64,000 bases of DNA from the NCBI GenBank assembly GCA_963839725.1, contig CAWIWT010000043.1:21833-85832 (forward strand). The letters are read 5' to 3'. The notes below the pieces were generated by a model. That model had not been told where the DNA came from, did not search any database, and saw only the letters and a program-made list of their open reading frames with translations. Every line of letters begins with the position of its first letter. Position 1 is the stretch's first letter. The position numbers and the translations under genes were made by a program. Shown here one piece after another: positions 44,305 to 53,576 of the stretch. Origin of the DNA: Kumtagia sp963839725 (GTDB taxonomy: Bacteria; Pseudomonadota; Alphaproteobacteria; Rhizobiales; Rhizobiaceae).

Positions 44305-45252
44305 ATGAAGCGTGGGAAATACGCGGCCCTGATCGATCCAGCCACCTGGGCTTACATCGATGCGATCAATGACTGTTACCCGCCGGAAATCGTCGACCTG
44401 CCGATCGAGAAACAGCGGGCGCTCTATGACGCGATGTGCCGGGCGTTTCACGGCGGCTACCCGGCAGGGGTCGAGGCCAGCGACAGCACGATTGCGGCAT
44501 CCGACCAAATGATCCCCATCCGGCGGTACGCGTTGCGAGGCAACGCGCCGCAAGCGACGATTATCTATTACCATGGCGGCGGTTTCATCCTTGGCGGGCT
44601 CGATAGCCATGACGATATTTGCGCCGAGGTTTGCGCCGGGACCGGCTTTGAGGTCTTGTCCGTCGACTATCGGCTTGCACCCGAACATCTGCATCCAGCC
44701 GCCTTCGATGACGCGCGCGCTGTGTTCGAACGGATTGCCGAGACAAACGATCTGCCGATTGTCCTGTGCGGGGAGAGCGCGGGCGGCAACCTTGCAGCAG
44801 CAGTCGCGCATGCGACGCGCGGCCATCCCGGCCAGGCGATCGGCCAGGTGCTGATCTATCCCACCTTGGGCGGAGACACGAGCGCCGGCTCGTATGTCGA
44901 ACACGGCGAAGCGCCGATGCTGACATTGCGTGATTTGGAGTTCTATCACCATGTCCGGGCTGGCAGCGCCTATTGGTCCAGCGATCCGACATTCGCACCA
45001 CTTTGCGACAACGATTTTTCCGGCCTTCCGCCGACCGTCGTGATTACGGCCGAATGCGATCCTCTGTCATCGGACGGGGAAGCCTATCGCGACCGCATTG
45101 TTGCTGCCGGCGGGCGGGCGTGGTGGCATGAGGAGCCGCGCCTCGTACACAGTTTCCTTCGAGCCCGCAAAACCGTGCCGCTGGCCCGCGAGGCTTTTGC
45201 GCGCATCGTTGCGGCCTTGGCCGCGCTCGGCAAAGGCGACTGGCCATACTGA
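44305..45252 (+). CDS. Alpha/beta hydrolase of the hormone-sensitive lipase type
   Basis: The 315-residue protein starts at MKRGKYAALIDPATWAYIDA. It shows the oxyanion HGGG motif (IIYYHGGGFILGG), the nucleophile elbow GESAGGN, an Asp in ITAECDPLSSDGE and His in RLVHSFLRA, which completes the triad. HSL-type esterases cleave short acyl esters, carbamates or lactones. The gene lies 55 bases after the isochorismatase-type gene, on the same strand, so it probably acts in the same catabolic route. Confidence 0.88.
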   Translation: MKRGKYAALIDPATWAYIDAINDCYPPEIVDLPIEKQRALYDAMCRAFHGGYPAGVEASDSTIAASDQMIPIRRYALRGNAPQATIIYYHGGGFILGGLDSHDDICAEVCAGTGFEVLSVDYRLAPEHLHPAAFDDARAVFERIAETNDLPIVLCGESAGGNLAAAVAHATRGHPGQAIGQVLIYPTLGGDTSAGSYVEHGEAPMLTLRDLEFYHHVRAGSAYWSSDPTFAPLCDNDFSGLPPTVVITAECDPLSSDGEAYRDRIVAAGGRAWWHEEPRLVHSFLRARKTVPLAREAFARIVAALAALGKGDWPY

Positions 45253-45328
45253 AGGCCGCCTCGTGGTCGCGGCAAGCCAAGCGCCTTTTTTGTATGTCGT
45301 CCGGTCTGGCGCTTCCGCCCTTCGCGTT

Positions 45329-45363
45329 TGCGGAGCATCGCACAAGAACTGCGGTAACTGGAA
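45329..45363 (+). promoter_or_regulatory. Tandem TGCGG-type operator before the dipeptide-type binding protein gene
   Basis: TGCGGAGCATCGCA (45329-45342) has the full TGCGG-N5-CGCA form, and a second TGCGG half-site (TGCGGTAACTGGAA, 45350-45363) starts exactly 21 bases later. This repeats the geometry seen at 42180 and 42201. The ATG of the binding protein lies about 100 bases downstream. It implies that the same GlxA-type regulator controls both promoters. Confidence 0.55.
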
Positions 45364-45466
45364 CATTTCCGAGGTCAAGCGCGCAGTATCATCCTTTGCG
45401 TCGAAAGGTGCTCCGGCGTTCGCATCCTCCCTGACCGACACGCCGGCGCGCGACAAGGAGGCATCG

Positions 45467-47111
45467 ATGACCAAGCTGATGTTGACGGACAGACCGCTAC
45501 ATCCGCAGGCGGAGTCCGTCGCCAAAGTCTTCCGCGAAGGCCGGATGAATCGCCGCGAGTATCTCGCGACAATGGCGGCCTTTGGTGTGACCGCGGCCGG
45601 CGCATTTGCTCTAGGCGGAATTGCGCCGACCCCAGCCAGGGCACAGGAGGTCAAGCGGGGCGGGCTCTTACGTGTCGCCATGAACGTCAAACCATTCCGT
45701 GATCCACGCAGCTTCGATGGCGTTGAAATGTCGAACATCTCGCGGCAATGCTGCGAGTATCTGGTGCGATGGAACAGGGACTTCACATTCGAGCCGTGGT
45801 TGCTCGAAAGCTGGGAGACGAGCGACGACGCGAACGAGCTGACCTTGCATGTTCGTCGCAACGTGAAATGGTCAAACGGCGACGTCTTCAATGCCGACGA
45901 CGTGGTCCATAACCTGACCCGCTGGGGCGACGCCGCCGTTCCCGGCAACTCGGTCGCCTCGCGGCTGGGGGCGATCATTGATCCGAAAACGAAAAAGCTG
46001 GCCGATGGCGCGGTCGCTAAAGTCGACGACTTCACCGTACGCATACGCCTGAGCAAGCCCGACGTCTCGCTGATTGCCGGTTTCTGTGACTATCCGGCTA
46101 TGATCATGCACCGCTCATACGGAGGCGAGACGGACCCAATGAAGGCGCTCGCCATCACCACCGGTCCCTGTGAGCTCGTTTCGTGGGAAGCGAGCGAGCG
46201 TGCCGAGGTGCGCCGCAAGCAGCAGCCTTGGTGGAAAGGCGATTTCTACCTCGACGGCATCACGTGGACGGATTATGGCGCCGACACTAACGTCATGCTT
46301 TCCGCCTTCGAATCAAGCGAGATCGACACAAATCACGAAACCTATGCCGACACACTCGTGCAGGCGGAGTTGATCGGTCTCATCAATTCCGAGATCGCAA
46401 CCGCCTCGACCATCGTTGCCCGGTTTAATGTCGGGCAGTCGCCGTTCGACGACGTCAAGATGCGGCGTGCGGCCCAACTGGCGGTAGACAATTCCGCGAT
46501 CCTCAGGCTCGGTCTAGGCGATCACGGCTCGGTTGCTGCCAATCATCATGTCTCGCCGGTCCATCCCGAATATGCCGATATAGGACCGGCACCGCGCAAT
46601 CTCGATGAAGCAAAGAAGCTGTTTGGCGAGGCCGGCAAGGCCAACTACGAATACGAACTGATCTCAGTCGATGACGAGTGGCAGAAAAGCACCGCCGACG
46701 CAATTTCGGCTCAGATGCGCGAGGCCGGTCTCAAGGTGAAGCGCACCGTTTTGCCGGCCTCCACCTATTGGAACGACTGGAACAAGTATCCCTTCTCATG
46801 CACGGAATGGCTGGGCCGCCCACTGGGCGTTCAGGTTTTGGCGCTCGCCTACAAGTCGGGCGGAGCCTGGAACGAAAGCGCGTTCTCCGACAAGAAGTTC
46901 GACGAACTGCTTGAAAAGGCGCTGGCAACACCAAACGTCGACGAGCGCAAGAAGCTGATGGCGGAAATTGAGCAAATCCTGCGCGATTCAGGCATTATCA
47001 TTCAGCCCTATTGGCGCTCGGTCTACCGAACCTCGCAGAGTCGGAGTGCATGGTTGCGAGCAACATCAGGCGCTAGAGCAGCACTTCGAGAAGGCATGGC
47101 TTGAAGCGTGA
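45467..47111 (+). pseudogene. Dipeptide/oligopeptide-type ABC binding protein, frameshifted at the very C-terminus
   Basis: An AAGGAGG site precedes MTKLMLTDRPLHPQAESVAK. A twin-arginine-like leader (MNRREYLATMAAFGVTAAGA) lies at about residues 25-56, and the rest is a family 5 solute-binding protein (RRNVKWSNGDVFNADDVVHN). After YWRSVYRTSQS the frame is lost: the in-frame end is SRSAWLRATSGARAALREGM, while another frame gives GVHGCEQHQALEQHFEKAWL and a stop at 47111, the expected end. Only about 25 residues are affected. No permease or ATPase genes follow, so the importer is incomplete here. Confidence 0.82.
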
Positions 47112-47381
47112 TCTGTTCGCCCGGGTAGGAAAGCCGACGAAAATACTGAGTGACCCGGGGGTGTAATGTTCGAGATGCGCTGGTCGCGATGCGGACCTGT
47201 TGCTGATTCTTGTCAGCCCTTGCATCGGTGTCCGGCACATCGCCAGCTGGAAATCGCCCCGGTCGTTTCCGAGCGGTGAACCCGGAGCCGCTCCGACAAA
47301 CGGGCGGTTACCGCGCGCATGAGATCGGGTGTCATTCTTGTTTCGGGCGGCAGTGTCGTCGCAACCGGTCGGAAGCAGACC

Positions 47382-48032
47382 ATGACCATTCCTTCGAGCC
47401 GCACTCTTCTCGCCGTCATTCTCTTCGTCATTCCCTTGGCTCCGGCGCTAACGCAGGAAAGTGCCGGATCGGCCGCTCCCGCGACCACAGCCCAGCAAAT
47501 GCCCGATTGGTACAAGCGCGGCCTTCCCAGCCCGGGCCACGCCGCTTTGGAGCCGCTTGTCGGCCTGTGGCGTGTCCATTTCGAAATCCACGGTTCGCTC
47601 GGCCGCAGTCCCGACGAACCGCCGCTCGTTTCCGACGACATCTTGTGCCGACGCGAATGGGTGGCCGGCGGCCGCTACATTGAGGACACCACGGAAGGCA
47701 CGGTCGAGGGCGGGCCCTACTGGCGTCGCGGCTGGCTCGGCTACAGCAACATGGACCTCCGCTACGAATGGGTCACGGTCGACGCCACTAACTCGACGAT
47801 GATGACCTACGTGGGCGAACCGGGATCGGGCATTCAGCTGCCGATCGAGATGAAAGGCGAATTCACCGATCAGGGCGTTGCGGGCGAGGCGGCAGTCGGC
47901 AAGCGCGTCCCGATGCGCACCGAAATACGCATCGACGACAACGACCACCACACCATCGATCTATATTTCACGCCGCCCGGCAAGTCCGAGGTCCTGGCGA
48001 CACGCGCCGTCTATACCCGCCTTGGAAAATAG
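47382..48032 (+). CDS. Secreted DUF1579-type protein
   Basis: The start is set at MTIPSSRTLLAVILFVIPLA, giving a signal peptide that ends near residue 24 and a 216-residue product. The mature part (GLWRVHFEIH, REWVAGGRYIEDTTEGTVEG, LGYSNMDLRYEWVTVDA) fits the DUF1579 lipocalin-like family. The function is unknown. It seems unrelated to the catabolic genes before it. Confidence 0.65.
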   Translation: MTIPSSRTLLAVILFVIPLAPALTQESAGSAAPATTAQQMPDWYKRGLPSPGHAALEPLVGLWRVHFEIHGSLGRSPDEPPLVSDDILCRREWVAGGRYIEDTTEGTVEGGPYWRRGWLGYSNMDLRYEWVTVDATNSTMMTYVGEPGSGIQLPIEMKGEFTDQGVAGEAAVGKRVPMRTEIRIDDNDHHTIDLYFTPPGKSEVLATRAVYTRLGK

Positions 48033-48059
48033 CGGCGTCCCAAGCCATATCCGGCCCAT

Positions 48060-48228
48060 GGAAAAGATCATTGACACGTTGCTGGCGCTCGACGATCGAC
48101 CACTTTCGGTCGCCCGGCAGCCCGAAAGGCGCCTGGTTGGCATATGCCGCCATTTCATGCTGCCAGCGATCGCGATTTTTCGTCGCAAAAGCCGAGTGTC
48201 GCAATTCCAAGCCGATTTGTCGTCATGA
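48060..48228 (+). pseudogene. Transglutaminase-like domain fragment
   Basis: A 55-codon frame reads MEKIIDTLLALDDRPLSVAR and then RRLVGICRHFMLPAIAIFR. The VG-x-CRHF motif with its Cys and the stretch before it match the start of the catalytic region of bacterial transglutaminase-like proteins. The His and Asp of the triad and the rest of the protein are missing. The assignment is from pattern memory. Confidence 0.4.
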
Positions 48229-48389
48229 CCCTGCCCGCCCTGTGGGCACGAACGATCGGCGCGACCGTCCATCGACAGGCGCTCATCCTGGGCTTCAGTG
48301 ACACATTCGCGGTGATCGGCATCGGCTGGAGCGCAGGCGCCCATTGAGCGAGGCCGATCGTCGAAATAGGACTAGCCAGGAGGAAAGCC

Positions 48390-48855
48390 ATGAATAGTTC
48401 CGCACCTGATCGTCTCCATCTGGACGATCTCCACGTAGGCCAGCGCTTCACAAGCGCGACGCACACGATTGACGAAGCGCAGATCAAGGCGTTCGCGATT
48501 TTATTCGACCCGCAGCCCTTTCACACTGACGAGGACGACTGCCAAGGACACGTTCTTCAAAGGCCTGGCCGCGAGCGGATGGCACACCGCCGCGATTACG
48601 ATGCGTCTCAATGTCGAGAGCGGCTTGCCCTTGGCTGGTGGAATCATCGGAGCGGGAGGAGAGGTCAACTGGCCGGCCCCGACGCGTCCCGGAGATACCC
48701 TGCACGTGGAAAGCGAAGTGGTCGAGATCACGCCTTCGCGCTCGAAGCCCGATCGGGGCATTGCAGTCATTGTAAGCCGCACGATCAACCAGCGAGGCGA
48801 GGTTGTCCAGATTCTCAAAGCCAAGCTCGTCGTTCCGCGCAGAGCTGCGAGCTGA
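48390..48855 (+). pseudogene. MaoC-family dehydratase, frameshifted
   Basis: An AGGAGG site precedes MNSSAPDRLHLDDLHVGQRF. The first frame contains AFAILFDPQPFHTDED, the hot-dog hydratase site with Asp and His. One extra base near 48.536 kb then shifts it; the second frame continues AKDTFFKGLAASGWHTAAIT to LKAKLVVPRRAAS. Restored, the protein would have about 154 residues, normal for a MaoC-type enoyl-CoA hydratase. Confidence 0.82.
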
Positions 48856-48984
48856 GTTCGTCAAAGCCAACCAGGGAAGTTTCGGTTTCAGCCGCGTCAG
48901 CTTTGGATGGCCTTTGCATGGCGAACCGACGGTTGCACTACTAAATAGCACGAACGCCTTCCAACGCTGACGCGGCTCCTCTCA

Positions 48985-50005
48985 ATGAAGAAAATCGGCT
49001 TTCTGTCATTCGGACACTGGATCTCCCTCGCACCAGTCGCAGACACGGTCCGCATCCGATGCGCTCCTGCAATCTATAGACCTGGCCGTCGCCGCTGAAG
49101 AACTTGGCGCGGACGGAGCCTATTTCCACGTGCATCACTTCGCCCGGCAGCTCGCGTCGCCGTTTCCGCTTCTGGCAGCGATCGGCGCCAAGACCAGGCG
49201 CATAGAGATCGGCACCGCGGTGATCGATATGCGCTATGAGAAGCCGCTTTACATGGTTGAAGACGCCGGTGCGGCCGATTTGATTGCCGGCGGGCGCCTT
49301 CAGCTTGGCATCAGCCGCGGATCGCCTGAGCAGGTCATCGACGGATGGCGATACTTTGGCTACGCACCGGCGGAGGGCGCGAGCGATGCCGATATGGCCC
49401 GCCGCCACACAAATGTTTTCCTCGAGGTTCTCCAAGGAAAAGGCTTCGCTCAACCAAACCCGCGGCCTATGTTCCCGAACCCACCTGGCTTGCTACGCCT
49501 CGAGCCGTACTCCGAGGGCCTTCGCCATCGAATCTGGTGGGGTGCTGCTACCAACGCCACGGCGGAGTGGGCCGCGACATTGGGGATGAACCTGCAGAGC
49601 TCCACCCTGAAGTTCGACGAGAGCGGAAAACCATTTCACATCCAGCAGGCCGAGCAAATCCGCAAGTTCCGCGCTGCGTGGAAGGAGGTCGGACATGCAC
49701 GCGAGCCGCGGGTGTCAGTCAGCCGCAGCATCTTCGCCCTGGTGGACGATCGCGACCGCGCCTACTTCGGCCACAACGACAGCGAAGATCACTTCGGGTA
49801 CATCGAGCCGGAGAAGCTCGCCGTCTTCGGACGCAGCTATGCCGCTGAACCGCACGTGCTCATCGAGCAACTAAAGGGCGACGAAGCCATTGCGGAAGCC
49901 GATACGCTACTGCTTACCGTCCCGAACCAACTCGGCGTCGAATACAATGCGCACGTCATCGAGGCGATCCTGACCCACGTCGCTCCAGCGTTGGGGTGGC
50001 GCTAA
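48985..50005 (+). pseudogene. Luciferase-like (FMN-dependent) monooxygenase, frameshifted near the N-terminus
   Basis: The start is MKKIGFLSFGHWIS. A one-base insertion near 49.03 kb then shifts the frame, and SHQSQTRSASDALLQSIDLA, AAEELGADGAYFHVHHFARQ and RIEIGTAVIDMRYEKPLYMV follow in the second frame, which runs to GW at 50005. The sequence is a bacterial luciferase-like TIM-barrel oxidoreductase of about 340 residues. An internal ATG at 49130 could still give a 291-residue product lacking the first barrel strand. It lies about 130 bases after the MaoC gene. Confidence 0.82.
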
Positions 50006-50283
50006 CCGCCACAGCGAGTTGCCTAATGTCCTGTTTGAGTCAACAGCCGCTTCCCCGAACGTCCCCTTGCGCCACTACCAGACGCGGAGCGCTCGGCACG
50101 GCAAAGACGCCTCTTGTGGCCGCCTTGACGGCGCGTGAGCTTCTCTACATGTGGCAGCTGGAGGCGTCGCCTAATACCAGCAACCTGCCTTCGTTTGCGG
50201 AAATGTTGGTCGCTCACGGCAAGCTCGCCGAGACGGTCGAGGAGATGCAGACAATCATCGACATGGGCAATCGCGACCAGGCG

Positions 50284-50443
50284 TTGCCAGATCGTGATCG
50301 ATCGCGGTGGTATCAGAGTCTTCAACAGACGCGGGTTCGACTGGATAGGCAAGCTGAAGATCATCGCCGAGGCTGCAGCGAGCGAGCTTAAGGTGAGGTC
50401 CGCGATCATTGACGGCGAACTGGTCTACCCGCACGAGTCCGGC
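50284..50443 (+). pseudogene. Second DNA ligase fragment
   Basis: About 53 codons read CQIVIDRGGIRVFNRRGFDW, then KLKIIAEAAASELKVRSAII and DGELVYPHESGL. This aligns with the ligase relic at 9.46-9.63 kb over its whole length. It supplies the base missing there: CCG CAC GAG here against CCG CA-GAG in the first copy. Both ends are broken. A 131-codon ORF in another frame upstream (TARELLYMWQLEASPNTSNL) was not recognised. Confidence 0.7.
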
Positions 50444-50559
50444 CTCACCCCCCGAGATCGAACTGCAGATGGCTATAGCTTCCGAGAGCCCTCAATCCCC
50501 GACTGGCCAGCTGCGTTTGCGGTATGCTGTGGCTGATGCCGTGTGGGTTGCCGCCGTCA

Positions 50560-50745
50560 ATGCCACCAGAGGACATCTTCTACACGCCTGCAGACCTCGC
50601 AGTACAAAGTGCGCTTGAGCGCATCTGTGACATCAGGGGCGTAGCGGGGGAGGGCGACGAAGCCGATTTGATCGCCAGCAAGCTGCTGGTGCTGTTTCAG
50701 TCGGGGGCAACAAGACGTGGATCAACTTGTCGCTGGGTTCTCACA
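50560..50745 (+). pseudogene. Relic of the small protein family seen at 158-466
   Basis: The frame reads MPPEDIFYTPADLAVQSALE and then RICD, EGDEADLIASKLLVLFQSGA. The order of FY-x-P-x-DLA, LA/IAS-x-x-L-x-LF-x-x-G corresponds to the protein at 158-466 (YRPEDLAFLKSIFDE, ALARQILYAYRTG). The reading frame becomes unlike the family after LFQSGA, so it is probably truncated. Confidence 0.4.
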
Positions 50746-50791
50746 TCAAGGGCTGCTGCGATAACCTTTTCGCCGCGCTGGGAGAATTTGA

Positions 50792-50829
50792 CCTGCCGCA
50801 GGCCGAATGAGTTACGAACCTGCGACAGG
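50792..50829. repeat. Dispersed CCTGCCGCAGG palindrome, copy 2
   Basis: CCTGCCGCAGG (50792-50802), sixteen bases, then CCTGCGACAGG (50819-50829) followed by CTTCC. The second arm has one change from the others. Confidence 0.55.
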
Positions 50830-51173
50830 CTTCCCCAGTGTACCTCGGGAACGTAGGTCTTTGGCGTTTAGGCCGCAAACCTGACAAGCCAAGATAACCT
50901 AATCGGACACGGGTTGCAAAACGACAGATGTCGCAAAGGCAGGCGCAAACTTTTCGTTCGCTTGCTCCAACGGCCCGACTGTACCAGCATCGCGACGCTT
51001 AGAGCATGTCGCGCTCAATGTGATTTATTCTGTTTCTCGTTTGGCGAGGCGATTCACGCGGAGGGGCGCGAAGTTCGATGCGGTTCCATCGGACAAGCGG
51101 CCCGACTCTAGTTTCAGGGTGCAAGTCGAGGTAGATTGCCTTGCGGCGGGCGGGATGAATGACACTAGTTTGG

Positions 51174-51212
51174 CCTGCCGCAGGTGCTTGGGGGCTACGG
51201 GCCTGCGGCAGG
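51174..51212. repeat. Dispersed CCTGCCGCAGG palindrome, copy 3
   Basis: CCTGCCGCAGG (51174-51184) and CCTGCGGCAGG (51202-51212), followed by CTTCCA. The spacing of 17 bases equals that of copy 1. Confidence 0.55.
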
Positions 51213-51343
51213 CTTCCACGGACCTGCAGATCCGTGTGCGTGCAGGTTTGTGGGGGGCTGAAGCCAAACCCAACACGCTGGAAAATTAATCATACCGATT
51301 ATGGCTTGTTCCTGACGTCGGGAAGTTTGAACGCGCCGTGAGG

Positions 51344-51517
51344 TTATGCGCCCTGTCCGCCAGGAAAATGCAAGGGGAAGTCACCCTCGTCGCCGTTGGG
51401 CTCAGTGTCGCCGCCATCCTCAAGGTCAGGATCACCATCGATGAAGTCGAGCAGCGCCATCAACCTTTCGATGGCGTCCTCAATTGAACGACGGACGGTG
51501 GGCTCCGGGACGTTCAT
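51344..51517 (-). CDS. Small acidic hypothetical protein (57 aa)
   Basis: A 57-codon ORF runs from ATG 51517 to TAA 51344 (MNVPEPTVRRSIEDAIERLM, then DGDPDLEDGGDTEPNGDEG). It is very acidic, with the D-G-D-P-D-L-E stretch typical of small conserved rhizobial proteins of unknown function. A GGAGA site lies upstream. Its codon use and composition look like those of a real gene. No domain is known to me. Confidence 0.6.
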   Translation of the reverse strand: MNVPEPTVRRSIEDAIERLMALLDFIDGDPDLEDGGDTEPNGDEGDFPLHFPGGQGA

Positions 51518-51616
51518 GACTGCGTCTCCGCAGCCATGCGGCTAATCTCGTCCAAGAAGCGGACAACTACAAGTCCTTCCAGTCATCCAGTTCTTCGACT
51601 GGAGTGTGGAATTCGG

Positions 51617-52074
51617 TCACCAGGCAATCGAAACGAGTTGCAAGACCCCAAACCACAAGGCCTTGCAGGGTTGCAGGGCGTATCTGATCTGCTTGTTGAC
51701 CTGGTCGATCTTCTGGCAGTGATCGTGGTCGCGCGTGATGGCTTCTTCTGCGCCAACCTCGCGGCTGATATCGAAGTAGCGATCACAGTCAGGCTTGCCA
51801 AACCGGGGGTCGACGCCTTCCTCGTCGCCGCGCTGATGCCAACGATAGGACAGCTCGGCAGCTTCCTCCTGAATGGGCTTCCACTCGTCCAGCAGCACTT
51901 TCAGATCCTCGCCTAGACGAAGCAGTTCGGCGTCGGGGTGCTCCGTGGCTTTGCTTTGTCAGACATCCCTACGGTAGCTATTGCCGCACCGGCTGCAGCG
52001 GTATTGGCGAGGAAGTGGCGGCGGCTAATCGCGGGGAAGCCTTCGGCGGCTGCCCGAACTGGTGTGTTCGTCAT
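51617..52074 (-). pseudogene. Tat-signal hypothetical protein, frameshifted
   Basis: From ATG 52074 the frame gives MTNTPVRAAAEGFPAISRRH and FLANTAAAGAAIATVG, a twin-arginine leader, then runs out of frame. The rest, KATEHPDAELLRLGEDLKVL and LDEWKPIQEEAAELSYRWHQ, continues in a second frame after a shift near 51.955 kb. The C-terminus after RYALQP is not as expected for the family. The family (short Tat proteins of unknown function) is familiar from rhizobia. Confidence 0.6.
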
Positions 52075-52159
52075 TGGTTGCTTCTGACGATAACGTCGTG
52101 GGCGAGATGCCGGCATTCACCAAGATAGAGTTTATCGACTGAACTTTTCGGCTTCATCA

Positions 52160-52556
52160 ATGATCGAACGGATTGCAAAATGCTCTTGCGAGCAGCTTTC
52201 GGCGGCCTGCTCGGGCGAACCAATCCGCATTTCGGTGTGTCATTGTTTGGTGTGCAAAGTCAGGCAGCGCTTTCAGCTACAAATGCCCGGTTTGAGAAAG
52301 GCCGAGTGGCAATTCACGGCAACTCTAAGGACTTCGTGCGGACAGGTGATGAAGGCAGTCGCATCAGTTATTATTTTTGCCCGGAATGCGGGACAACAGT
52401 TTACTACCAGATGATACGCAGCCCGACCTGATCGCCATCCCAGTGGGTGCCTTCGCCGACGCGTCTTTTCCACAACCCTTCGTTTCGGTCTATCTTGAGA
52501 GTCGGCGCTGCAGTTGGGTTGAAATAGCTGCCGAACCTCTGGAACTGGTTGGATAA
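52160..52556 (+). pseudogene. GFA-family (glutathione-dependent formaldehyde-activating-like) protein with several frameshifts
   Basis: The pieces are MIERIAKCSCEQLSAACSGE, then ISVCHCLVCK (zinc-binding CxCxxC), GSAFSY, ARFEKGRVAIHGNSKDFVRT, YYFCPECGTTVYY (second zinc pair) and DLIAIPVGAFADASFPQPFV to LELVG. They lie in three frames, so at least three indels (near 52.262, 52.285 and 52.402 kb) are needed to join them. The gene is dead. Members bind zinc and act on glutathione or related adducts. Confidence 0.8.
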
Positions 52557-52612
52557 CCAAAACGTGGATTGGAGAGACTCGTATCATCGACGGTAGCGAG
52601 ATGCGACCTTGA

Positions 52613-52650
52613 CCTGCCGCAGGCCGAATGAGCTATCCCGCGCGGCGGGC
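52613..52650. repeat. Partial dispersed palindrome, copy 4, with terminator-like tail
   Basis: CCTGCCGCAGG (52613-52623) is followed by CGAATGAG as in copy 2, then by GCGCGGCGGGCTTTTCCAC, similar to the end of the terminator candidate at 9.16 kb. The second palindrome is absent. Confidence 0.45.
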
Positions 52651-52714
52651 TTTTCCACAAGGGAATGTGGAGCGTGTCGGCGAGGGGATCGCAAAAAACT
52701 TGACACGCAAAGCC

Positions 52715-53113
52715 CTAACTCCGTCGAAGTGACGTTGTTCCCTCATTTGAAAATCTGCCTGTAGGTTGCGACCTTGCGCAGATGTTCTCTAACTTCTGAC
52801 AGGGAGGGACCCTGCTTGACGGCATCCCATGTCGTGGCTGACTTGGGATGTGTTTCGATTCCGAACGAACGATGCATGGCTTTCTCCTCTTCTGTTCGAG
52901 CCACCTTGCGTACGGTGCGTCATCTACGCCGATTTTGTTTCCGGAACGTGCTGGACCGCATGCCAAAACATTGCAATCGTAACAGCGATGTTTCGAGCTG
53001 AAGGGTTCCGCTTTCGAATAGGATGCCAGCACGTTTCCGCATTGGGGACACTTCGCGGAACGGTGCGGCTGGTCGATGCTGCCGGCGATGGCACGGTGAC
53101 GATAGAGCTGCAT
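52715..53113 (-). CDS. Possible zinc-ribbon hypothetical protein
   Basis: The 132-codon ORF has CPQCGN and, 20 residues later, CYDCN, which would be a plausible zinc ribbon. A Cys at CGPARSGNK follows. The C-terminal half is not familiar. The ORF may be broken or fused with noncoding sequence at one end, and several other frames are open here, so coding status is uncertain. Confidence 0.35.
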   Translation of the reverse strand: MQLYRHRAIAGSIDQPHRSAKCPQCGNVLASYSKAEPFSSKHRCYDCNVLACGPARSGNKIGVDDAPYARWLEQKRRKPCIVRSESKHIPSQPRHGMPSSRVPPCQKLENICARSQPTGRFSNEGTTSLRRS

Positions 53114-53576
53114 GGCATCGGCCAGCGGGCTACTGTGATAGCGAACGACCTCTGTCGAAATAGTTAGTCGCCAAGGCGAAGGGCGGACAGGGCTTCACCA
53201 AGGCACCGAAGGTGCCGACAGGGCAAGCGCGCGCCTAGCGGCGAGTGAAATGATCATAGCATAGTGCCCCTGCGCCAAATTGACTTCCTTGGGGGCGACG
53301 GTTTGCGGGAGAAGCACATAAGCTCACAGCAGTTTGCTCTGACGGTCTCGCAACTCACACCGACAAGATCAGCATTGCGAAGGCGGTCAACGCCAAGATG
53401 GCGAGCATCACGCAAAATACGCTGAAGAACCTTGATTGTTCGGTTCGTAATAGTGGTTATGCCCTGAGTTGTGCATCTCGATCAACAACGCCAATCGCGG
53501 GAGGTTCCTTCTTCACGAGAAAGAGACCCACGTTAGCGCGTGAGAACTACGAGGGTTGGAAGAAGCGAACCGCTAA
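53114..53576. other. Intergenic stretch, no gene recognised
   Basis: About 460 bases. A 68-codon plus ORF (53398-53604) lacks a convincing start signal. Short AAGGCG and AGGCACC repeats near 53.17-53.21 kb were not interpretable. Confidence 0.35.

Larger units (their letters stand above)
50444..51343. other. Relic zone with two palindromic repeat copies
   Basis: About 900 bases. It holds the small-protein relic at 50560-50745 and palindromic repeats at 50792-50829 and 51174-51212. Nothing else was recognised. Confidence 0.4.

Noticed and set aside
45067..46056. A 329-codon minus-strand ORF over the binding protein gene
   Set aside because: It is antisense to well-recognised hydrolase and binding-protein coding sequence and has no convincing start.
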